Positions 5,731 to 11,471 of a stretch of 11,471 bases of DNA are shown here, in pieces; position 1 is the first letter of the stretch, and every line of letters starts with the position of its first letter. The stretch comes from DASQJJ01 sp964598355 (lineage in GTDB: Bacteria > Patescibacteriota > Microgenomatia > Levybacterales > UBA12049), in contig CAZRBN010000044.1 in assembly GCA_964598355.1 (NCBI GenBank), positions 1-11,471 of the forward strand. The letters run 5' to 3'. A program made the translations under genes and the position numbers. Below the pieces are notes generated by a model. That model had not been told where the DNA came from. It searched no databases and was given only the letters and a program-made list of their open reading frames with translations.

Positions 5731-6099
5731 ATGGCAGTCATACTAAATAAACGTGCGTTTGAACACGCAAAAAAGCTTATAGAAGAAGGCAAGTATGTCT
5801 TTGACGAAAGAGACGATTGGAGCGAACATGAGCCAACACCCGAGATTGAAAACATATTTCTTGAAGAAAATGGGTATGGTGAATATAGCAAATGGTATTT
5901 AGGCATAGATGATGAAGAAAAAGAGGATACAAAAAAGCGGTATAAATTCCCCTATGGAGATTTTGAAAAAGTACACAGGTGCGGTGTATTAGCAGCAGAA
6001 AGTAGGGCAGGACAATATAAGTATGAGGATATTGAAGATGCAGCAGCACATCTGCACGGGATGATGGAAGCACTCCAACACAAGAGCGCCACAGCATAA
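5731..6099 (+). CDS. Conserved-looking hypothetical protein in chaperone operon
   Basis: No family is recognised with certainty. The protein has 122 residues, no signal peptide or membrane segment, and a very acidic middle. An N-terminal helix (RAFEHAKKLIEEGKYVFDERDDW) leads to an aromatic stretch (NGYGEYSKWYLGIDDE). It then has RYKFPYGDFEKVHRCGVLAAESRAGQY at about 70-96 and a helical end (DIEDAAAHLHGMMEAL). The 'K-F-P-Y-G-D-F-xx-V-H-R' to 'AAxxRAxQ' pattern looks like a small folded domain with conserved Trp, His and Arg, reminiscent of short domains seen beside phage prohead proteases; that resemblance is a weak memory. The ATG at 5731 has only a weak GAGAG upstream. It is 36 bases after the stress gene and 8 before the Clp gene, so it is surely co-transcribed and could be a client or adaptor for that ATPase. 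Confidence 0.7.
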   Translation: MAVILNKRAFEHAKKLIEEGKYVFDERDDWSEHEPTPEIENIFLEENGYGEYSKWYLGIDDEEKEDTKKRYKFPYGDFEKVHRCGVLAAESRAGQYKYEDIEDAAAHLHGMMEALQHKSATA

Positions 6100-6107
6100 A
6101 GGCATAT

Positions 6108-8741
6108 ATGGCAGATAACAACCACTCACGAAATAAAAGAAAACGATACTCACCTTTCGAATCATTTTTTGGGAATGATCCCTATGGTGGGTTTGACTCA
6201 TTTTTTGATAATGATTTTCCTACTTTCTCTTCTCGTATGGGATATCCTATTCCTCGCCACCGTGAAGCAGTGGACATAGGTGAATACTTTTCTGAGAAAA
6301 CAAAAGAGCTTATCCAAAAGGCTGGAAGAAAAGCGGTTGATTTGAATAGACAAGAAGTAGACACTGAGCATCTCCTCTATGCAATTGCAGATACGGATGT
6401 CGCAGCAGAAATCCTAAGGCAGTTTAAAATAAAACCAACAGATATCAAACAATATATTGATGAAAATGCACCCAAAGGCACGGCAAAGCTGACTGGTACA
6501 GACATTGAATTATCTGTATCTCCACGACTAAAGGATACATTTGAAAAAGCATTTGCCATTGCACAAGAGCTAGGACATGGATATGTCGGACCAGAGCATT
6601 TGCTTATTGCGCTGGTTGAGGAAGAAGGCCTTGCTGGCGAATTACTGCGAAGATATGGATTAACCCCACAAAGTATTCGACAACAGACAATTAAAGTTGT
6701 GGGAAAAGGCTCTAAAGAGGGAAGAGTTGAGCAAAAAACAACTACGCCAGAGTTAGATAAATACTCTCGGGATATCAGCAAACTTGCACGAGAAGGGAAG
6801 CTGGACCCAGTCATAGGACGCGGTCCTGAAATTGAAACAACAATAGAGATTCTCTCCCGTAGGACAAAAAATAATCCTGTACTTATAGGGGAGCCGGGGG
6901 TTGGCAAAACTGCGATTGTTGAAGGACTTGCTCAACGAATTGTGAATGAAGATGTTCCTGAAGTTCTTGCAGAAAAGCGGGTAGTTGAATTAAATATCAC
7001 GTCAATTGTTGCCGGGTCAAAATATAGAGGAGAGTTTGAAGAGCGGATAAAAGCAGTCCTGGATGAAATCATACAACACAAAGAGGAATTGATTCTTTTT
7101 ATTGATGAGCTCCATACAATTGTTGGCGCAGGAGGTGCCGGACAAGAAGGAGGACTCGATGTCAGTAACGTGATAAAGCCTCACCTGGCACGGGGAGAAT
7201 TGCATCTTATTGGCGCCACAACATTGAATGAGTATCAAAAATATATTGAAAAAGATGCTGCCCTTGAGAGACGATTTCAGCCTGTTTTTATCGCAGAACC
7301 GACTGTTGAGCAAACAATTGAAATTCTCAAAGGGCTGCGTGATAGATACGAAGCACATCATAAAGTAAAGATTACTGACGAGGCGATTGTTGCAGCAGCA
7401 GAGCTATCAGACAGATACCTTACCAACCGCTACTTACCGGACAAAGCAATTGATCTCATCGATCAGGCTGCAGCCCGTGTCCGCATTCTTGCAACGACCA
7501 GGTCAAGAGAAATAAAAACATTAGAAAATGAAATTGCACGACTCCAAAGAGAACAAGAATATACATCCAGTCGCAAACAATATGACCGAGCAAAAGCCTT
7601 AGAAATACAAATCGAAAAGATACAACAGCAAAAAGATACTGCAGAAGCAACAGCACAAAGAGAAAGAGGCATAACAACATCCGAAGTTACCAGTGAACAT
7701 GTTGCACAAGTTGTCTCGAAATTGACGGGTATTCCGGTAACAGAGCTCACTGAAGAAGAAAGGGAAAAGCTCTTACATATGGAAGAAAAATTACACGAGC
7801 GTATTGTTGGCCAAGATGAAGCAATTCGTGCAGTCTCAGATGCAATACGCCGGTCACGAGCAGGACTTATGGAAGGAAAGCGACCCATTGCAAGTTTTCT
7901 TTTCCTCGGGCCAACCGGTGTTGGGAAAACAGAACTAGCAAAAGCTCTGGCGTGGATGGTTTTTGGAGATGAAGATGCACTTACCCGACTTGATATGTCT
8001 GAATATATGGAGCGGTACAGCATCTCCCGTCTTATTGGCGCTCCTCCTGGATATGTGGGCTATGAGGAAGGAGGACAACTTACCGAAGCTGTAAGACGTC
8101 GTCCTCATAGCGTCATTTTGCTTGATGAGATAGAAAAAGCCCATCGTGATGTCTACAATATTTTGCTGCAAGTGTTGGATGATGGAAGACTCACCGATGG
8201 CAAAGGAAGAATCGTTGATTTTACCAACACCATTATTATTGCAACCAGTAATCTAGGCTCTGATATTCTCCAAAGGAATTTGACAGCAAAGGAAGAGGAG
8301 AAAAAAACATATGAACAATTAAAACAACAATTAATAGAACTCCTCAGGCTACATTTCCGACCTGAATTCTTGAATAGACTTGATGAAGTCATTGTCTTCC
8401 ACCCATTAACCGAGGAGCAAATAAAATTGATTACCCAACTTCAACTCGAAAAAGTGGAAAAACAGGCACGGGGACAAGGGATTACTCTTCAATTTGATGA
8501 ATCTCTTGTCAATCATATAGCAAAGATGGGCTATATACCTGAGTTTGGTGCACGAGAGCTCCGTCGACAAATTCAAAATGAAGTAGAGACAAGACTCGCA
8601 ACCGAACTACTTTCAGGGAGAATTCAAGAAGGAGATACCATTCGGATTTCTTATGCAGACAAGCAAGGAGTAATCATTGAAAAAGTACAAAAGAAAAAAA
8701 GAGAAGCAACACCAACAGGATATCAACACGCAGCAGCATAA
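6108..8741 (+). CDS. Clp/Hsp100 AAA+ ATPase, ClpC-like with no ClpP loop
   Basis: This 877-residue hexameric unfoldase or disaggregase threads proteins through its pore using two ATPase rings. In order: a Phe/Gly/Asp-rich N-terminal extension (about 1-52); two Clp_N repeats (about 56-118 and 139-198); ATPase 1 with Walker A GEPGVGKT (261-268), pore loop KYRG (305-308), Walker B LILFIDE (328-334) and arginines at 388-389; a short coiled middle region (about 465-525); ATPase 2 with Walker A GPTGVGKT (601-608), pore loop GYVGY (648-652), Walker B SVILLDE (668-674), sensor ATSN (712-715) and sensor-2 GAREL (814-818). The short middle region with an SRKQYDRAKALE element resembles ClpC, not the long ClpB propeller. 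The segment after ATSN (716-750) lacks the (I/L/V)G(F/L) loop that docks ClpP, so it probably acts without a protease. ATG 6108 follows AAAGG at 6097-6101. It ends the operon begun by Hsp20. Confidence 0.95.
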   Translation: MADNNHSRNKRKRYSPFESFFGNDPYGGFDSFFDNDFPTFSSRMGYPIPRHREAVDIGEYFSEKTKELIQKAGRKAVDLNRQEVDTEHLLYAIADTDVAAEILRQFKIKPTDIKQYIDENAPKGTAKLTGTDIELSVSPRLKDTFEKAFAIAQELGHGYVGPEHLLIALVEEEGLAGELLRRYGLTPQSIRQQTIKVVGKGSKEGRVEQKTTTPELDKYSRDISKLAREGKLDPVIGRGPEIETTIEILSRRTKNNPVLIGEPGVGKTAIVEGLAQRIVNEDVPEVLAEKRVVELNITSIVAGSKYRGEFEERIKAVLDEIIQHKEELILFIDELHTIVGAGGAGQEGGLDVSNVIKPHLARGELHLIGATTLNEYQKYIEKDAALERRFQPVFIAEPTVEQTIEILKGLRDRYEAHHKVKITDEAIVAAAELSDRYLTNRYLPDKAIDLIDQAAARVRILATTRSREIKTLENEIARLQREQEYTSSRKQYDRAKALEIQIEKIQQQKDTAEATAQRERGITTSEVTSEHVAQVVSKLTGIPVTELTEEEREKLLHMEEKLHERIVGQDEAIRAVSDAIRRSRAGLMEGKRPIASFLFLGPTGVGKTELAKALAWMVFGDEDALTRLDMSEYMERYSISRLIGAPPGYVGYEEGGQLTEAVRRRPHSVILLDEIEKAHRDVYNILLQVLDDGRLTDGKGRIVDFTNTIIIATSNLGSDILQRNLTAKEEEKKTYEQLKQQLIELLRLHFRPEFLNRLDEVIVFHPLTEEQIKLITQLQLEKVEKQARGQGITLQFDESLVNHIAKMGYIPEFGARELRRQIQNEVETRLATELLSGRIQEGDTIRISYADKQGVIIEKVQKKKREATPTGYQHAAA

Positions 8742-8906
8742 GCAACTCTGTGAACATAGCTGCTCTTTCTCGCTAAACCTTCAGATACTGTAGAAGAAAA
8801 TCTTCAAAAAAGAAAAAATGAGTAACAGTACACGTTTCTTATCTGTTTCTTCACTTTTTTTCACGTACGATTTCTATCCTGAGTTCTGCTTAAAGTAGCG
8901 TATGTT

Positions 8907-9458
8907 ATGAAAGAAGTAAAAGCTGTGTGGTGGCTCGTATTAATTCAAGGCATTACATTACTTCTTTTCGGACTGTTGACAGTTGCATGGCCTGGGTTAA
9001 CTTTTGTTGTTTTGGCTTACCTCTTCGCTCTTTTTGTATTAACAACGGGAGTTGTTAATACAATACATGGGATTATGGGAATTTCTAAAAGAAGAGGATG
9101 GTTTTTGAGTCTCCTACTCGGTATAGTTGAAATTGCAGTAAGTATTTACGTGCTTCGAGTACCGAATTTAACGCTTACTACCTTTGCAGCTGTTTTGGGT
9201 CTTACTTTTATGATACAAGCCATTCTGGCAATTATTGTTTCTTTTGTTGACATTACTGTCGAAAGTCGTGTCTTGGACATTATTGGTGGTGTCTTAGGAA
9301 TTATTGCTGGATTTCTCATTCTCAGATATCCACTTACTGGCGGGATAACATACGTATGGGTAATAGGAATATACGGGCTTGTTGCAGGAGCAATCCGCAT
9401 TGCCCTTGCATTAAGCGTTTACTCAGAAGTTGAAAAAGTTGCTCCAGCAAAAAGGTAA
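8907..9458 (+). CDS. Six-helix membrane protein, DUF308/HdeD-like
   Basis: This 183-residue integral membrane protein has six predicted spans at about 7-26, 31-52, 65-84, 91-113, 122-139 and 147-170. Short turns carry the repeated R/W-x-P pattern typical of DUF308 (VAWPGLT, LRVPNLTL, LRYPLTGG), and its size matches the family. HdeD in enterobacteria is linked to acid resistance, but the biochemical role of DUF308 proteins is not known. Three repeats of two helices suggest internal duplication. The ATG at 8907 has no clear Shine-Dalgarno; a weak TAAAGT at 8891-8896 could be a -10 box. The following gene starts three bases after its stop, so it leads an operon with a thiol oxidoreductase and a peroxiredoxin. 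This is consistent with an envelope or oxidative stress response. Confidence 0.88.
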   Translation: MKEVKAVWWLVLIQGITLLLFGLLTVAWPGLTFVVLAYLFALFVLTTGVVNTIHGIMGISKRRGWFLSLLLGIVEIAVSIYVLRVPNLTLTTFAAVLGLTFMIQAILAIIVSFVDITVESRVLDIIGGVLGIIAGFLILRYPLTGGITYVWVIGIYGLVAGAIRIALALSVYSEVEKVAPAKR

Positions 9459-9461
9459 CCT

Positions 9462-9998
9462 ATGACCAAATTAACGGTCCCTGTGGGAAAACACGATCAT
9501 ATACAAGGCAGCAAAGATGCTCCGGTAACTCTTGTTGAATATGGTGATTTTGAATGTCCGTACTGTGGCGCTGCCTATCCTATTGTCAAAGCAATTACAG
9601 AAGAACTGAAGGACTATCTACGGTTTGTTTTCCGCAATTTTCCTCTTTCTGAAATCCATTCCCACGCGCTCCATGCAGCTTTTGCTGCAGAATCAGCAGG
9701 GCTCCAAGGGAAATTTTGGGAAATGCATAACATGCTTTTTGAGCATCAAGATGCTTTAGAGGATGAGGATTTGGTCTCTTACGCCCAGCAACTAGGGCTT
9801 GATACCAAAAAGTTTGCAAAGGACTTTGCATCTCCACAAGTTGCAAAAAAGGTACGAGAAGATTTTATGAGCGGAGTCAGAAGTGGAGTAAATGGGACAC
9901 CAACATTCTTTATTAATGGCATCCGCTACGACGGCTCCTATGAGTATGAACCCCTACGTGAAGCACTTGAGGCAGCAAAAATAGAGGAGGGGGCATGA
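9462..9998 (+). CDS. DsbA-like thioredoxin-fold oxidoreductase (CPYC)
   Basis: This 178-residue thiol-disulfide oxidoreductase has a thioredoxin fold with an inserted helical domain (DsbA/Thioredoxin_4 type). The active site is Cys32-Pro-Tyr-Cys35 in YGDFECPYCGAAYP, and the cis-proline loop is NGTPTFFING (Pro147). Residues about 60-130 form the helical insertion (FPLSEIHSHALHAAFAAE...). Unlike periplasmic DsbA, there is no signal peptide or membrane anchor: the protein begins MTKLTVPVGKHDHIQG and goes straight into the first strand. It should therefore work in the cytoplasm, as FrnE-like members do, or be exported by an unknown route. AAAAGG (9449-9454) lies at a suitable distance from ATG 9462. 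The last four bases overlap the next gene (ATGA), so translation is coupled to a peroxiredoxin. It is a plausible electron donor for that enzyme. Confidence 0.93.
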   Translation: MTKLTVPVGKHDHIQGSKDAPVTLVEYGDFECPYCGAAYPIVKAITEELKDYLRFVFRNFPLSEIHSHALHAAFAAESAGLQGKFWEMHNMLFEHQDALEDEDLVSYAQQLGLDTKKFAKDFASPQVAKKVREDFMSGVRSGVNGTPTFFINGIRYDGSYEYEPLREALEAAKIEEGA

Positions 9999-10468
9999 AT
10001 AAGCAACCATTACCACCAGGGACAAAAGCACCAGATTTTTCTTTAAAAGATACTCCTGACCAAAGAGTATCACTTTCTGACTTTCAAGGAAGACCAGTGA
10101 TTTTGGTCTTTTATCCAGCTGATTTTAGTCCTGTTTGTGGTGATGAGGTTGCGTTATATAATGAGCTTATTCCTGAATTTAATGAGTACAATGCGCAGCT
10201 ATTAGGTATCTCCGTAGATAATATATGGAGTCATATGGCATTCGCAAAAGATCGCAACCTCCATTTTCCTTTGCTTTCAGACTTTCATCCAAAAGGAGAA
10301 GTTTCTCGGCTCTATAATGCCTATCGGGAAGAAGATGGGGAATCAGAACGAGCGTTGTATGTTATTGATACGGGTGGTCAGATTGCGTGGAGCCATATTT
10401 CTCCCGTTGGAGTGAATCCAGGAGCAGATGGCGTACTCCACGCATTAGAAAATTTAGAGGGAGAATAG
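9995..10468 (+). CDS. One-cysteine peroxiredoxin (AhpC/TSA family)
   Basis: This 157-residue enzyme should reduce hydrogen peroxide or organic peroxides in the cytoplasm. The fold begins at PPGTKAPDFSLKDT, and the catalytic motif is YPADFSPVCGDE, with peroxidatic Cys48 preceded by Pro41 and Ser45 (the family's P-xxx-T/S-xx-C). The expected downstream Arg is in ERALYVID (about 119). Cys48 is the only cysteine in the protein, so there is no resolving partner within the chain, as in AhpE-type enzymes. An outside thiol is needed to recycle it, and the DsbA-like gene overlapping by four bases is the obvious candidate. ATG 9995 follows a strong GAGGAGGGG (9984-9992). The gene closes the operon and is followed by a hairpin shared with the gene on the other strand. 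Confidence 0.93.
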   Translation: MNKQPLPPGTKAPDFSLKDTPDQRVSLSDFQGRPVILVFYPADFSPVCGDEVALYNELIPEFNEYNAQLLGISVDNIWSHMAFAKDRNLHFPLLSDFHPKGEVSRLYNAYREEDGESERALYVIDTGGQIAWSHISPVGVNPGADGVLHALENLEGE

Positions 10469-10494
10469 GATGAAGTTGTTAGAAAAAAGCAATT

Positions 10495-10540
10495 AAGGAC
10501 TTAGCACACATTTGTTAGCTCAACTGTGCTAAATATCCTT
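10495..10540. terminator. Bidirectional terminator between convergent genes
   Basis: TTAGCACA (10501-10508) pairs with TGTGCTAA (10525-10532), and flanking AAGGA (10495-10499) pairs with TCCTT (10536-10540). T bases follow on the right, and the complementary strand has TCCTTAATT on its exit side. It serves the rightward peroxiredoxin operon. It also contains the stop codon of the leftward metallopeptidase gene (10531-10529), so the hairpin and the coding end overlap. Confidence 0.55.
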
Positions 10541-11152
10541 TTGCAACAATGACACAAACTCTTTAATGATATTTTTATATCCTTCTTTCTCTATTACATC
10601 CCATGCTGCTTTATAGTCTGGCATCAGACTGAGAAAGTCTCTATCTCGCTTGAACCTTTCTTCATCAAAAAGGTTGAGATACAAAGATGTATGTACTGCC
10701 TCGAGTGGAATATGAATACGAGTGTTCTCTGAATGCTCAGCAAATTTTTTATGAGTACTCTCCCAAGCTTTATATGATTTTTCGTAATTTCCTTTTTGAG
10801 TAAATAACTGATGGATAAGCTCATGAGTCAACACATCAATCGCATAATCCTCATATCCTGTATAAGCTGGAATGGTTAATGGATCAGAGAATGCAATCGT
10901 TCTCCCAACTACATAGCAGGTAATGGTATCTTCTTTCCATTGCAAAGTCGTAATCTTAGATAATTCTTCTAAGATACGTTTTTCTTTTTGCTCCCACTTT
11001 TTTTGAAGAACATCTATAAATTTTTCTACCTCTTCTGCTGTAGGGTAGGAATCATCCTTCTCACCACTTTCTTTTTGTTCCTTCAAAAAAATATCTCTAA
11101 AAAGCTCATCGTAAATATTCGAATATCGAAAAATAATCTTGGGCGTATGCAT
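10529..11152 (-). CDS. Putative HExxH zinc metallopeptidase-like protein
   Basis: This 207-residue protein begins MHTPKIIFRYSNIYDELF. A charged helical region (about 20-66, rich in Glu and Lys) precedes a strand-rich section. It then has the zinc-binding helix DVLTHELIHQLF (His110, Glu111, His114). About 37 residues later comes HIPLEAVH (Glu151), suitable as the third zinc ligand of a gluzincin-type peptidase. No signal peptide is seen, so the enzyme would be cytoplasmic. The family was not identified; a substrate cannot be proposed. The frame continues to a TTG at 11224, but that extension overlaps the divergent promoter and has no ribosome-binding site. ATG 11152 has a TATACT box six bases ahead of it, pointing to a leaderless message. 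It stands alone, facing the peroxiredoxin operon. Confidence 0.75.
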   Translation of the reverse strand: MHTPKIIFRYSNIYDELFRDIFLKEQKESGEKDDSYPTAEEVEKFIDVLQKKWEQKEKRILEELSKITTLQWKEDTITCYVVGRTIAFSDPLTIPAYTGYEDYAIDVLTHELIHQLFTQKGNYEKSYKAWESTHKKFAEHSENTRIHIPLEAVHTSLYLNLFDEERFKRDRDFLSLMPDYKAAWDVIEKEGYKNIIKEFVSLLQKDI

Positions 11153-11158
11153 ACAAAA

Positions 11159-11188
11159 AGTATAATAGGTGCTTTCCAGAAAGGCAAA
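11159..11188 (-). promoter_or_regulatory. Candidate promoter of the metallopeptidase gene
   Basis: On the minus strand TTTGCC (11188-11183) is followed after 18 bases by TATACT (11164-11159), six bases before the ATG. Transcription would start at or next to the A of the start codon. The -35 match is weak. Confidence 0.3.
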
Positions 11189-11212
11189 CAGTATGTGAAA
11201 TAACCCATAGCA

Positions 11213-11241
11213 TTGACATTGCAAGAGAAGAATGATAGGAT
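11213..11241 (+). promoter_or_regulatory. Promoter of the 52-residue membrane protein gene
   Basis: A perfect TTGACA (11213-11218) is spaced 17 bases from TAGGAT (11236-11241), with an extended -10 TG at 11233-11234. Transcription should begin near 11248, three bases before the ATG at 11251, so this message is almost leaderless. It is divergent from the metallopeptidase promoter. Confidence 0.5.
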
Positions 11242-11250
11242 TCCATTGCT

Positions 11251-11409
11251 ATGGAAGAATTTCTGGGATTAAATGTAGTAGAACTTGGTTCCATGCTGGC
11301 TGGGATAGGAGTGTTTGCTGTAGGTCTTGTGTTTGCTTTTGCTAATAGAGAAGCAAAAAAAACACACCCGAGAAGAATACATAGTAGAAGAAGCAGACAC
11401 ACTAAATAA
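11251..11409 (+). CDS. Small single-span membrane protein, 52 residues
   Basis: The gene encodes MEEFLGLNVVELGSM followed by one hydrophobic helix (LAGIGVFAVGLVFAFA, about residues 16-31). A strongly basic tail follows, with four Arg-Arg/Lys-Lys-type clusters (REAKKTHPRR, HSRRSRHTK). An acidic N-terminus and a basic C-terminus place the tail in the cytoplasm under the positive-inside rule. No family is recognised. The support for a real gene is a good promoter directly upstream, a credible membrane helix and an intact stop; codon use looks like its neighbours. There is no Shine-Dalgarno at the usual distance, consistent with a near-leaderless message. Function is unknown; a membrane-anchored nucleic-acid or lipid contact is conceivable. 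Confidence 0.55.
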   Translation: MEEFLGLNVVELGSMLAGIGVFAVGLVFAFANREAKKTHPRRIHSRRSRHTK

Positions 11410-11434
11410 GACCATTTTTTTTTGAAATTTCTAT

Positions 11435-11463
11435 TTCAGAACTAAAGAGTAATTTCATATAAT
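11435..11463 (+). promoter_or_regulatory. Possible promoter for a gene beyond the window
   Basis: A perfect TATAAT (11458-11463) has TTCAGA (11435-11440) 17 bases upstream, matching the -35 consensus at four of six positions. The downstream gene, if any, is outside the window. The DNA is very AT-rich here, so chance matches are likely. Confidence 0.3.
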
Positions 11464-11471
11464 CTATATAT

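Noticed and set aside
7463..8023. Leftward 186-codon frame inside the Clp gene
   Set aside because: It is wholly contained in a strongly conserved ATPase gene, with Ser/Cys/Phe-rich composition and no start signal.
11153..11224. 24-residue extension of the metallopeptidase to a TTG start
   Set aside because: There is no ribosome-binding site, the codon is rare as a start, and the extension covers the gene's own promoter region.
11106..11402. Leftward 98-codon frame over the 52-residue gene
   Set aside because: It spans two divergent promoters and starts inside the basic tail of the small membrane gene; the rightward gene fits the promoter better.

Overview
The window looks like a chromosomal segment of an uncultivated bacterium of the Candidate Phyla Radiation (Patescibacteria, most likely Microgenomates). 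The reasons are its AT-rich DNA with the standard code, tightly packed short genes, several genes with no ribosome-binding site, and a huge low-complexity surface protein. That protein has a short basic N-terminus, one membrane anchor and Thr/Ser/Gly/Asn-rich beta-repeat modules with phage-fibre-like 'LPVANGG' motifs. This assignment is inferred from protein style; no rRNA or other marker gene is present.

Layout. (1) Positions 1-2935, minus strand: the first 978 residues of the anchored beta-repeat protein, running off the left edge. (2) Positions 2936-4408, plus strand: a small regulatory neighbourhood. It holds a 133-residue orphan protein, a 54-residue protein resembling a cysteine-free DUF5679, a stretch of four consecutive hairpins, and a Fur-family regulator. 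The same 15-base perfect palindrome (TGCAACT-W-AGTTGCA, 7-1-7 geometry) lies on the promoters of the orphan and of the small protein. It is the best candidate operator in the window. (3) Positions 4608-8741, plus strand: a proteostasis operon of Hsp20, a glycine-zipper YflT/DUF1269-like stress protein, a 122-residue conserved-looking hypothetical and a large two-ATPase Clp/Hsp100 protein. (4) Positions 8907-10468, plus strand: a compact operon of a six-helix DUF308/HdeD-like membrane protein, a leaderless-peptide DsbA-like CPYC thiol oxidoreductase and a one-cysteine peroxiredoxin. (5) Positions 10529-11152, minus strand: an HExxH putative zinc metallopeptidase, ending in a hairpin shared with the operon facing it. 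(6) Positions 11251-11409, plus strand: a 52-residue single-span membrane protein with a strongly basic tail, followed by a possible promoter for a gene beyond the window.

Together, parts 2-4 read as a stress island. A metal- or redox-sensing repressor sits beside protein-folding factors (holdase plus disaggregase) and a thiol-peroxide detoxification pair. The repressor's palindrome is found only at the two small upstream genes, so there is no sequence evidence here that it controls the chaperone or peroxidase operons. No tRNA, rRNA, CRISPR array, insertion sequence or phage gene was found, and no gene-free stretch exceeds 300 bases.
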